This document shows, in pieces, positions 47,339 to 57,628 of a DNA stretch of 64,000 nt. Every line of letters starts with the position of its first letter. Position 1 is the stretch's first letter. The translations under genes were made by a program, and so were the position numbers. A model generated the notes under the pieces. That model made no database searches, was not told the DNA's origin, and worked only from the letters and a program-made list of their open reading frames with translations. Origin of the DNA: Lenzites betulinus (lineage: Eukaryota > Basidiomycota > Agaricomycetes > Polyporales > Polyporaceae); assembly GCA_022264855.1 (NCBI GenBank), contig JABYQU010000015.1, positions 620,001 to 684,000 of the forward strand, in the 5' to 3' direction.

Positions 47339-47657
47339 TGGAAAAGAAGACTTGCGTCGCGAGATGATGGAGTACCTGGCTCCTGGGGTTCAGCCTTAAA
47401 TGCCTGTGTCTGACCTGATGTCTTACCAAGCACCAAGGACCGCGCCGCTGAGCCGGAGCACCTGAGCATCTGATGCCTGGGAAACATCCTTTGGTTTGTG
47501 GTGGGTAGAGATGTCCGACTTATGAATAGCCATTGGTCGACCACGAGAGTTGAAGACGGGTGATATAGCTGCGATAACGGCGACCACACGATCGGTATGC
47601 GGGTATGGAACTGTGAGGACAAACAGTTCCTGTAGCATTCAATGTGATCTGGCAAAG
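47339..47657. other. Intergenic, 5' of aldo/keto reductase and 3' of CCDC97
   Basis: About 320 bases between two minus-strand genes; no further feature seen. Confidence 0.45.
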
Positions 47658-48402
47658 TCAGTCTTCCTCCTCCTCGTCATCAAACCACCTTTCCTCGGCA
47701 TCTCTGTCGAGATCTCCATCCCAGCGCTCCTCCCAATCAACCTTGTCGTAGTCAATCGACTACTCGCGTACCAGCATCAATTAGCGGGAAACCGTCTCTC
47801 TGAATACATACACTTACCTCGAGGAAACCATATATGAATTGCTCCCTGACCGACCTGACAAATGACTGCTCGACTTCCGAGGGGTCTGGGTCTTCAGGAA
47901 CCTCCTCGTCCTCGGAGTCACTCTCATCCTCCTCCGGGAGTGATTCAATGTATTCCGCTCGTTGCCTTCGTATAGTCCTCACGCGCTCGGATTCGCGTTC
48001 CTCTTCGTAATCACCGAGTAGAGAACCTAGGTTCCCCACCTTTTGCTTGCCATCGCCCAAAAAATGCCTCGCTGCCCACTCCCTTTCCTCCTTCGCCTGC
48101 TCCGTCCCGGGCCGTTCCCTGCCTTCCCACAAAGCCGGCCACATTGACTTCGCATTAGTTAAGGAGAGCTCCGTAGGACTGGAGTCCACATATTTAAGCC
48201 TCCTGTTCCGAATGATCGATACTGATGTTCTTTGTTTGGGCGTTGTGTTCGCAGAGAAGAGCGCAAGAAGCTGAGGAGGCAAAGCTCGGACATGCTGCTG
48301 CAAAAACTCTATAGGCGCGGTGTGTGGCGATGGTTCGTATGCATCAGGAAGACCGAGGTATCTGAGGACGGGAGAGAAGCTCGTAGTATTAGACGGAGAC
48401 AT
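47658..48402 (-). CDS. CCDC97-like protein (DUF2052)
   Basis: Conserved eukaryotic protein of poorly known function; the human relative has been linked to the SF3b splicing particle. The ATG at 48402 opens a first exon with QRTSVSIIRNRRLKYV, an EEREW/RHFLG segment, a charged helix and a long acidic run (EEDESDSEDEEVPEDPDPSE), then VRSVREQFIYGFLE. After one 57-base intron the second exon gives the family C-terminus IDYDKVDWEERWDGD...DRDAEERWFDDEEEED, ending at the TGA at 47658. This C-terminal pattern is what identifies the family. It is head-to-head with the alpha/beta hydrolase gene, 228 bases apart. Confidence 0.85.
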
Positions 48403-48630
48403 GGTGGTCGCGTTAGAACCTCAGTTGAAGCGCGTTTCCCGATGGATTTGACCCCGGGCGCTAGCCCTGTCCGCGAAACCCGGGAGGGTCACATGACGCA
48501 CGCGTAGCGCGTCCACACCTAATATGGAAATTCCCGCCACTGGCAACTGCGGGCAGCATCGCCGCGTTCACAGCTCAGCGTCCTGCTCTTTCCACAGCGC
48601 GCTCGTCTTGTGTGATGCAGTACCACCAAC

Positions 48631-50264
48631 ATGCAAGCCACATCACCAACACTTTCTGCTGAGCAGGCCGCCGCGTCTCCTGCTACTTCTGCAGACCTTG
48701 TCTTGCTTGTCTTCATACACGGGTGCGAGACCTCGCAACTTGTCCACTATACAGTGCATCATTGACACTCGATCAGTTTCAAAGGCACAGACTCCACGTT
48801 CGCTGAATTCCCACAACGACTTCAGCATATCTTGACCGAAACGCTCGCGAATACAACTGTTGAGAGTATCGTGTTTCCTGCATATGAGGTGTGTGTGTAT
48901 GAATAGTGAACCCGGCGACGTGCTCTGACCTCTACGCGCATTAGACAAAGGGTGAACTCGTGAGTCCGTTCTGCGTAGCAATGATGCCGAACTGGTCTAA
49001 ACTCTTGAGGGTCAGAATGCGGCCGTGACTCGGTTTGCGGATTGGTTGACCGATCTCACTGTGAGACGAGAGGTTGCCAATGGTATAGGAGGTGGTGCAG
49101 GCAAGGCCAACATCGTCCTATGCGGTCATAGGTACGCCGTCTTCAATGTAAACTCAATCCATTCTGACCTGCTAGACAGTATGGGAGGTCTCCTTGCGGC
49201 CGACTCCTTAATCGAGTTCGTGAATACACGGCCCGATAAACTCGCTCCTCTGTGGCCTAACATTGTTGCATGTATTGCGTTTGATACACCCGTTAGTTGC
49301 CCACTTCTGTCCCTGTATATTTGCCTAACGTTAGTATATAGTACCTAGGTCTCCACCCCTTCGTCTTCAAGAACAGCGCAACCCAGGCCGCAAGTTATGT
49401 TCGCTCGGCCACCAATGTCTTAAGCGGCTTCAAGGGATGGGGTGTAAAGACTACGACCGCTACATCGTCGACTCCTGCTGCGTCTGCCGCCGCAGCTGGA
49501 GCTCAAACTACAACCACTACGACCACTTCTGTGTGGCAGAAGTGGGCCCCTGCAGCGTATGCAGTTGGCGGCGCGCTTCTTGCGGGAGCCGCAGCCGGGA
49601 CTGCGTACTACAAACGGGACGATATCGGAGTCGGCTACACATGGGTCTCCGACCACATGAAGTACGTCGGTAACCTATGGAACCAAGCTGAGCTGGAGGA
49701 GCGGCTGAGGAAGCTGCTGGAGATCGAGTCCAGTATGGGTGTCCTGTTTCACACGTACGTTAGCCCGTTCGTCCGACGCCAGTTCATCGAGCTCACTAGC
49801 ATCACAGATTCTACACATACCTCCCGCCCAACCCGCCGTCGTATCCATCCCCGCGAACGTTTGCTGTGCTGCCCAGGCCAAACACTCCTCTCGGCGCTCA
49901 CTTCGTCGCAAGTCGCAACACGCTCGCCTCTGACGAGATTCAGGCGCACACGGGGATGTTCGACGGCAAGCTGAACGATGGTTACTACGAGCTAGGACTG
50001 TCGACGGCTCAGCTCGTCCGGGTAGCTGTGCAACGCCATCGAGCCGCCACGATGAACGGGCAGCACCCAAGCAAATCACCGCCCTTGCAGGAGAAGACCA
50101 CAGGGGGGCAGCCGCTTCCATCGGTACAAGAGGAGTCGCTATCTGAGGAGACAGAAACTTCTGCTCGGACTGGTCTTGATACAGAGGCTGCCCCCGTTTC
50201 CTCGCTTGATGGAGAAGCACTACCGGCGGCCGCCGCAGAGCCTTTGACCGAGGTCCAGACGTAG
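48631..50264 (+). CDS. Alpha/beta hydrolase, lipase-like (DUF676/SERAC1-like), with internal membrane segment
   Basis: Serine hydrolase of unknown substrate. Several small exons joined in phase give VLLVFIHGFKGTDSTF (oxyanion HG region), PAYETKGEL, NIVLCGHSMGGLLAAD (nucleophile elbow GHSMG) and CIAFDTPYLGLHP. The nucleophile serine codon is split by the intron after 49131 (AG|T). A glycine-rich hydrophobic stretch (WAPAAYAVGGALLAGAAAGTA, near 49540-49600) probably inserts in a membrane. The part after that carries NLWNQAELEERLRKLL and a C-terminal ASRNTLASDEIQAHTGMFD segment typical of fungal members, then a disordered tail. The start at 48631 is the first ATG in frame after a short leader. 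SERAC1-like lipid remodelling is one possibility. Confidence 0.82.
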
Positions 50265-50365
50265 AACGGTCAATTTCACGGTAGGATGGTTTATGTAACA
50301 CACCATGTAGTGTATATATGTAGCGCAGAACACGCGGTTGTACGATACATGCGATGTTGTTTACC

Positions 50366-51113
50366 CTACCTCGCAAGATCCTTGAGTGACAGCCGCATAG
50401 CATACGCGTCCTCTCCATCCGCATCTACAGGCCGTGGCGTATGTCAGCATTCTATGCATGCCGTGTGTGAGGGTTGCACTCACAGTAAGCCTTTTCAATG
50501 TCCCTGACCGTGAAGCCCAGCGTGTCGCGGTACAGACCAAGCGCGGCGCGGTTCGACTTTCGTACATGCAGGGATACGTAGGACGCCTTGTACACGGTCG
50601 CCATTGCCTCCTCTGCATCTTCCCATCAACACGGAGTCCATGCATACGGGCGGGAGGTAATAACTCACGCGACTGCAGCATGAGCCTTTTTGCCAGCCCA
50701 AGCCGGCGGTATGACCGCAGGACGGAGATGGAGGTGACATGCCCATGAGCTTCGTCGTCATCTGGCAAGTCTTCTTCCCTGCCATCCCTGGGTTTGAGTC
50801 AGCGTGCCGCCTCTGAAGTATGCGCTCACTCACATCTTCGCCAGGATGTACCCCACGATTTTCCCGTCCTCCTCCGCGACGTAGGACAATTGAGGCCAGG
50901 TTAGAGCATGGTACATGTCTGTAGCATCTCGTTTATTCAGGTTGGATAGGGAAAGGGCAACAGGCCACGTACAATACTTCAGCGTGTAGTTTTCAGGGAG
51001 GTTTTGCAGGTTGCATGCTTGCATGCCCAAGAGGTCGTCTACCTGGCGGCCTTGAGAGGCCGCTCACCACAGATGACAGTATGCTTACCTACCCGTACCA
51101 GTCTAATGTTCAT
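50366..51113 (-). CDS. ARD1: NatA N-alpha-acetyltransferase catalytic subunit
   Basis: Catalytic subunit (Ard1/NAA10) of the ribosome-associated NatA complex, which acetylates N-terminal Ser, Ala, Thr, Gly and Cys after Met removal. The ATG at 51113 gives MNIRLVR, then after an intron [20 protein letters not shown]. Next come [27 protein letters not shown], the acetyl-CoA loop [12 protein letters not shown] (RxxGxA), then [15 protein letters not shown] and [27 protein letters not shown]. The protein stops soon after LSLKDLAR (TAG at 50366), so the long C-terminal tail of some relatives is missing. The GNAT fold is complete. Confidence 0.93.
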
Positions 51114-51541
51114 GACGATGTCGAGGCCTAGAGACGGCGAGCGAAGGGTTGCGGAAAGAGAGCAAGGGTGGCTGAACCGTATGTTACGCGCACTTGGCAG
51201 ATCCACATCTGCTCACTTGCGGTAGACGCCCGTCTACAGTAGCACTGGTGCGGCCCGCCAGATCGAATGCAGTGTGAAGTATAAGTTCAAGACATGACGT
51301 TCTACGAAGCCTATAGAGAGTGCGCGAATGCTACATAGAATACAACTGTGCGCATACAGAGGAACAAGCCTCAACAAAGCCAGGAATCCAGGGTGTGAAT
51401 GAAGAGAACAGTTCGTAACGAACAGGGATAACTCGGTGTACGGGGGTCGTGTGGTATATACATTACTAGCGGCAAGATAGCATGAGAGACGGAGGACAGG
51501 ATAGAAAGTGTGAGAGGATACGGGATGGCCTGATACACGGC
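51114..51541. other. Intergenic, 5' of NatA subunit and 3' of GRR1
   Basis: About 430 bases between two minus-strand genes. No additional gene or repeat seen. Confidence 0.45.
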
Positions 51542-54504
51542 CTAGTGTCCATGAGTGTCAACGTCGCGGCCGTTCAATCCAGCTGCACCGTCCGCACCAC
51601 TACCGCCAGCGGGGCGACCGCCGAAGAATGTCTCAGCGGCGGCGAATGTGTTACGCAGCGTCCTCTTCACACTCCGCCCCCTTGCATCGGTCTCGATCAT
51701 GGGGTTCGTGCCCGCGAAAGCAGAGTGCACGGACTCTTGCAGCTCCCGCGTGTTCGATGCTGGGGACAAGGAGCGGGGTGATGTTTCTCTGAGGACTGAG
51801 AACCCTATAGTGCCGTCAGGGTGGTGATGAGGGCGCATATAGGAATTCGACGCGTCATGGAGGATGGGTGGGCGGCCGGGCACGAAGTCGGGTCGCGGAT
51901 CGCGATGGTGTGGTGCGTGACGAGGTTCGAAGACGGCCATGCCGAGACTGGCTTGTACGGGAGCGGTCAGATTGCGAGTGGGAGAACTGGTAGACGCGGC
52001 GGGATACGAGTTCTCCATGGCGGGCCCGGGGTCGCGACGGCCATGGTTTTGGACGAGTATAGTACTCGGACCCGGACCTGCCCCACGTCCGTGTCCGATC
52101 TCTGCGTAGATGAGGTCGGGTGTCATGACTCCGTTCCGCATGCCATTTGCCTCCGCGTACGTACGGAAGAAGGTCGTGCCAGTGGAGTGATTTGTACCTC
52201 CACTACGGTTGGACGCCGCTTCGCTCGGGGTAGGAGATGTCGATTGCTCGACGAGAGGCTGCTGTCCAAACCCACGGCGGGGTCGTGAGGGTCCTGCAGC
52301 ATCCAACCAGGTTGGAGGCCCGGCAATCTGGGCACGGGGCTGAGCGCGGGTGGTAGGGTGCCGCCTGGGCTCTCGTGTCATTACGAACTCTCTGCCTGGT
52401 GGATGAAATGGACGATTGGTGGCGGGCTCTTCGTGTGCGGGACGAACGTGGTGTCGAGGCGTTCCGTGTGTGTAGTGGTTTCCAGGCGCGACAAACACCT
52501 CTGAAGCTGTGTCGTCCTTGTCATCCTCGTCGTCGTCTTCATCTATAGCGACGGCCTCGTCCGTAGGTGCTCCCGGGCGGACTGTTTCTACGTCATCGAA
52601 GTCGTCTTCATAATCCGTGTCGTTCGATGTTAGGAGCTCGTTGGTGATAGTGTTGAAGAGCTCTGCAAGAAAGTCTCGGAGCTTGGCCACTCCGTGCCCG
52701 GAGTACACGCAGAACGCGGCACGTTGTTGCGTGTTGAACTCCTATAATATAGTATGAGCGATACCACAGCTATGATGATGGAACGGGGCGCACTGGAGGA
52801 GGTGAGCGACAAAACTGCTGCAATTCAGCCCTCCGGAATGCCGGGATACCCGTCAAGCTCAGGTGCGTCAATTTCGGGAGCTTTTGGAGGAGGAAATGAA
52901 TTGCCATGACGGATATTTGTTCGCAGTACGATAGATGAATGCGTTCCAGAGTAGCATGTCGCTCCCCTAAGGCCTGGATGGCTTGGTCTGTCAGGTTGTT
53001 GACGCGTACGAGCCCTATGCGGCGCAGCTTCGGAAGACTTGAGAGCTCAAAGACCGACATGTCTGTGAGCTGCAGGCAGTCTACGCGCAAAGACATGATG
53101 AGAATAACACACTATCAGGCACAAACCAGGATGCTTACTCGCGAGGTCGATATAGCGAAGCCGTGTACACGACCTCACAAGGCTGTTGATGGAGCGATCG
53201 GTGATAGATACCGCATGGCCAAGATGAAGATAATGTAGACCCTTGCCGAGTCGACAGATGCTCTCCACAGCGGTGTCCGTGAGTTGCGTGCATTTGGCTA
53301 GTACAAGATTGCGGATCTTCGGGGCGGCGGACACGATGCCTTCAATAGCCTCGTCTGTGATCAGGCCACATGCGGTGAGGTCGAGCATGCGTAGCTGTTC
53401 GAACTGCTGGGGGACTTTGAGGAGCTGGGCATCCGGTGTTGCGTAAGGTGCGGAGTTGAATGGATTCACGGCGGGGGTAGGAAGAGGGCCGTCACGTTTC
53501 GGGGGAGAGGGGAAGGCCGCGTCTGTGAGCTCCGTACACTGGGACAGCCGCATCTCGCGCATTTGGACGGAATACGTCCACAACTCGCGTACGCTGCTGT
53601 CAGTGATACCCTTGCAGTTATTGAGATCGATCTCCAGTAGGAGCGGACAGGATCGCGCCAAAGCCGAGATGGACACGTCTGTGATTTGCTCGACATTGCT
53701 GAGTTTGACGCGACGGAGGAAGGAGCAGTTGTGCGCCAGTGCCACGACAGATACATCGGTCAAGTTCTTGCACCCAGTGAGATTGATTCCCTGCAAGCGC
53801 TTCGCGGACATCGCGACCGCTACAATAGTCCTGTCCGTGACCTCTGCTACCCCGGTGAGATCAAGCGCAACAAGGTTGGGGCATTGAGGGAGAACGCGCA
53901 TGAGGCCCTCATCGGAGAGTGCTGTACAATGCATGAGGGTAAGCCGCTCCAGCCGGACGCATTGTGCGAGGCGTGAAAAAAGGGAGTCGGAAAGGTCTTG
54001 TGCGACATTGAGGAAGTTCAGTCGGCGGATGAACTGCGCGTACACAAAGGTCTGATCTTCTCTGGATAATATGCGCATCATCTTCACGAGGGTTGGAACC
54101 TTGGAGAAGTGCGGCCGATACCAGAGGAGCTCAACGGAGCACTCGCACCAGGCACGAGAGACAAGGAGGGCGTGGTAGAGGTCGCGGGAGGAGTGGACAT
54201 GCTTGAGGATGTGAATCAATATTTCGGGCGGAAGACGAGATGCTTGTGAGGGTGCAGGATGAGAGCGAGAGTCAGTTGAACGGAGACTGAGCCGATGCGA
54301 CCACTGGGCGGGAATGATGTCCGCGGTGCCCTCGCCTTCGGGGAAGAAGGCGGATTTGCTAACGTATTCGTCGTCGTCATCGGAGAGCGATGTTGTAGAC
54401 TGCGCAGGAGAGGCTCTGGAGTACATGATGGAGGAAGGACAAGGAGGCGAGGAGCCCTTTGGCAGTGGTTGGAACTTGGAACGGACGAGCGGCGGTAAGT
54501 ACAT
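51542..54504 (-). CDS. GRR1: Grr1-type F-box and leucine-rich repeat protein
   Basis: Substrate receptor of an SCF ubiquitin ligase; in yeast Grr1 targets G1 cyclins and nutrient-signalling regulators. The ATG at 54504 opens a low-complexity leader. An F-box follows (SRLPPEILIHILKHVHSSRDL, about residues 88-135), then about thirteen cysteine-containing leucine-rich repeats of the L..L.L..C..ITD type running to about 52830. The repeats are split by at least one intron near 53130. The last exon (from the acceptor near 52742) starts EFNTQQRAAFCVYSG and carries an acidic run and a long disordered C-terminus with FFRTYAEANGMRNGV, ending at the TAG at 51542. It is head-to-head with the next gene, only 97 bases apart. 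Confidence 0.92.
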
Positions 54505-54601
54505 GGTGATGGCGGCACGTGGGCTCTAGGAGGATGCGACTGTGCTTACGTCAGCACCGGGGCTGCCATGTCGGGCAGGCAAGGCGACCGCGCTTCCTCC
54601 C

Positions 54602-55438
54602 ATGCAGAAGCCGAGCGAAGGCCCCAGCGGGGCAAGCTCTGCTGCTGCTGCTGCAGCCGAGCCTGCTGAGCAGATCCCTCTCGCGACCATCGTGATCACT
54701 GCGCCATCCTCCCCGGAGGATTCCCCCAAATCTTCACAATCACACCTCCCGTCCTCGCTCGCCCGGACCTCCGAGGTACGCACGCTATCAGATGTGACAT
54801 CCCGCGCTCCGGTCGTTACAACCTCTCCTGCAAACACTCCTGTGCCTGCGGCTCGTCCCATGCCACCAACTCCGTTTGAGCAACGCCTCGCAGCTGCGGA
54901 TCTGCCCAACCATGGCCCGGAACTCTTCGAAGCCCGGAAAGCCCTGTGGCGTCAACCCGGTTCGCATGCACGCGTCCCGCCACAACCAAACCTATCCCAG
55001 CAGAAACTCGAACACATACTCGCAACACCCGGAGCCCTCGAAAGCGACAAGACTTGGGCGGCAGGAATAGACAGAGTTTGGGACGGTTTAGTGGGCGGGG
55101 CAAGGCTCAGACATCATCTGCCGCTTGCGCTTGTCGTGCGTATTTTTCTGCGCAGGGTTTTCAGCTGATGTTCATGTGGGCCGTCCTGCAAGATCAAGAT
55201 ACTGCAAGCCGGATGGATACGCGAAGGTACATGGCCCAGAGGGGCTGTCGTCGCCGATTCCGACGATACAAATGACCAAGTTGTCGAAGCTACTGGAAAG
55301 CAAACCTTCGTGCTTTCGACAGCAACCGACTATACGCCGTCTGTGACGACACCCGGTTCCACCTACGCATTTGGTACGCCGGAACATGTAGAGACCAAGA
55401 ACGAGGCAGAGGCTGTACGAAATAAGGGATCATGCTAG
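54602..55438 (+). CDS. DUF4050/Gag1-like clamp domain protein
   Basis: Fungal protein of largely unknown role. The ATG at 54602 gives a Ser/Pro/Ala-rich N-terminus, then PTPFEQRLAAADLPNHG, ELFEARKALWRQPG and GIDRVWDGLVGGARLRHHLPLALVV. The family motif GWIREGTWPRGAVV follows in another frame near 55205-55245, so one intron lies between about 55138 and 55205. I could not fix its exact donor: GTGCGT is the best donor sequence, but GTATTT is the one that keeps the phase. The protein ends at the TAG at 55438 after a short disordered tail. The family call rests on the LPL...GWIRxGTWP pattern. Confidence 0.75.
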
Positions 55439-55671
55439 CTCTTTTCATTCGCAGTTTGGCTGTACAAGAGACTCACCGGTATCACAGGGTGAATAAGGCT
55501 CACGCGTGGCTGACGTTCCGAAATCCAGTGTACACGGTCAATACAACGACATGCAGCTCGAGAGCATAGTCCACAAAAGTGCGATGGTAGCCGGGAAGTT
55601 TATTGGTAGGTGCACGACCATCGAGCATGGATGTGCCATGCATGATGAGCAAGTCATGACGGTCCCTTCAC

Positions 55672-56129
55672 TCAAGTTCGGGATGGTGGCGAGACCTTTT
55701 GAGCGAAGCAAATCATTAGACGGAATGCCGCAGTCAGCGGACGACGTACCAGAATAACACCATCTCCTCTCACAAAAAGCATATCCATTTTCCGTTTCGC
55801 AATCTTAAAAACGCAAGTTCACTGTAGGACTCAGCACGCCAGGGCAGCCATTACTCACGTTGACCGTCGTATGCCCTTCTGGTGCGCCCTCAACTTGGTC
55901 AATAATCATTATGGTCTCCTCGACGTCGCTCAGGATCAAATTCATATGTCCGTCATATGCCTGCATGCATGGACTTCAGTAGCAGAACGTTGATGTGCAC
56001 GCAACCGATACGGACATGAAGGATCCCATTGAGCTCCCTGTCTCCTCGAAGTTTGACAAAAACGCGTTCGCTCAAAGACAGTCGAATGAGATCAAAAGGC
56101 TCCTGGATGCCGTTGGCAGCAGCGTCCAT
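55672..56129 (-). CDS. LSM3: U6 snRNA-associated Sm-like protein Lsm3
   Basis: Subunit of the nuclear Lsm2-8 ring on U6 snRNA and of the cytoplasmic Lsm1-7 decapping ring. Four exons (56016-56129, 55859-55960, 55750-55803, 55672-55695) give 97 residues, all introns in phase 0. Sm1 motif: [28 protein letters not shown]; Sm2 motif: [18 protein letters not shown]. The final exon encodes only seven residues and the stop. The start is the ATG at 56129. It is divergent from the U1-C gene, 189 bases away. Confidence 0.96.
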
Positions 56130-56318
56130 GTCGAGATCGCGAACACGAGAGTACTAGGCGAAGGATGCTGGTCTCGCGACGCCTGCTGCAGGAGGCGTGG
56201 ATCACGTGCCAGTGCGAGCTTCAAGCTCCGATGAAAACCTTGTGGCGGTGCGCTTCGAGTAGGCGCTCGCTCCTTGGTCTGTAACCCTCAGCACTGAGTT
56301 CAGTCCTCTGCTGCCGCC
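56130..56318. promoter_or_regulatory. Shared promoter of LSM3 and U1-C
   Basis: 189 bases separate the ATGs of two spliceosomal protein genes transcribed in opposite directions. Both core promoters must be here. No clear TATA box, as usual for housekeeping pairs. Confidence 0.6.
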
Positions 56319-57252
56319 ATGCCAGTACGTGTTTCATCCCCCTTAGCTATCCGCTTTTGCTAACAATTGCTTCGTAGAAACACTACTGCGACTACTGCGA
56401 CGTTTTTCTGACGCACGACTCCGCTTCGGGTAGGTATCGTCGAGGTGGCCTATCACTCAACGCTGACACGCTCCCCCATCTATAGTTCGGAAGGCTCACA
56501 ACAGTGGTCGGAATCATTTAGCGAATGTCCGGGATTACTATGCATGTGCGTCATCTTGTCATCGTTTGAAGCTCAGTACTGACGCTTCTCGTTTCTACAG
56601 CGCTCGGCCACGACAAAGCGCAGAGCATCATTGACCAAATCACAGCTGCATACGAGAGCGGTGCTCCTCCCCCTCCAGGCGGCTTTGGCTTTGGCCCCCA
56701 GCACCTAGGGCCTCCTGCTCCTCCCTTCGGCGGCCCGCCCATGGGTTACGGTGCTCCGCCGTTTGGCGGCCCCCCTCCATTTGGTGGTACGTGCGCTGTG
56801 GTCCAAGCATCCCTGAACATTACTCACCTCGAAGCAGGTCGTCCTCCCATGCCGCCGGGTATGCCGGGTCCTCCCGGCATGATGGGACCCCCAGGTGCGC
56901 CCCCTTTCCCTCCAAACGGTGCTATGCCCCCTCCTGGGATGGGTCTTCCAGGAATGGGCCCCGGTGGTTTCCCTCCACCAGGTGAGTCTGTTCCACCTAA
57001 TTGAGAGGCTTGACCTGACACTGCCCAGGCATGCCTCCTTTCCCCCCTATGGGTAATCTCAATGGTCCCCCTAACGGCAATCGCCCGCCATTCCCTCCTG
57101 GTGGCCCTGGACTCAACGGACTCCCTCCTCCCCCGAACGGCTTCAATCCCTCACAGGGTCCTCCTCCGAACGGACAGGACTTTGGAGGCCCCCCTCGTCC
57201 AGGGGGTGGAGGTGGAGGTATGCATCCTGACAGGGCGAGGATGATGAATTGA
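56319..57252 (+). CDS. U1 small nuclear ribonucleoprotein C
   Basis: U1-C stabilises the pairing of U1 snRNA with 5' splice sites. The first exon holds only ATG CCA; after the intron the N-terminus is [24 protein letters not shown], a U1-type C2H2 zinc finger with Cys6, Cys9, His24 and His30. RDYYASLGHDKAQSIIDQI follows. The rest is a Pro/Gly/Met-rich tail (GPPGMMGPPGAPPFPP type) ending GMHPDRARMMN at the TGA at 57252. Small introns interrupt the tail (near 56786 and 56983). The finger and the proline-rich tail match the family. Confidence 0.94.
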
Positions 57253-57628
57253 TGGGCGGAAGGTAACCGCTCTTCGATGGGGCCATTCAGGCCATCCCCG
57301 GGTTCTCGTTTTGTAATTGTATGCCAGTTGCCCCGAACTCAATGTGGTGTTTTCGTGCTATACTTTGTTACCTGTGCATGTCGACCCCGTGTCGCGCAAA
57401 GAAATGCCATGACTGACGTAAAATCTATCGTAAAAGTACGAGGCGTGTACATCATGTGTGGGCGCCCATGGGTGTAGGCGGGAATTGGTGTATGAGGTCA
57501 CCGTGTGACTGGACGCTTCGATGATCTGACTCGTTAACTTGCTCTCCGGGATTGGCGACCTCTGACTCTACCCCATCGATGCTTGGACTCTTATCTTGTG
57601 ACCTCTCAGCCGCATAGAATGTGCTTAC
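57253..57628. other. Intergenic, 3' of U1-C and 5' of SUA5
   Basis: About 375 bases between two plus-strand genes. No gene or repeat seen. Confidence 0.45.
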
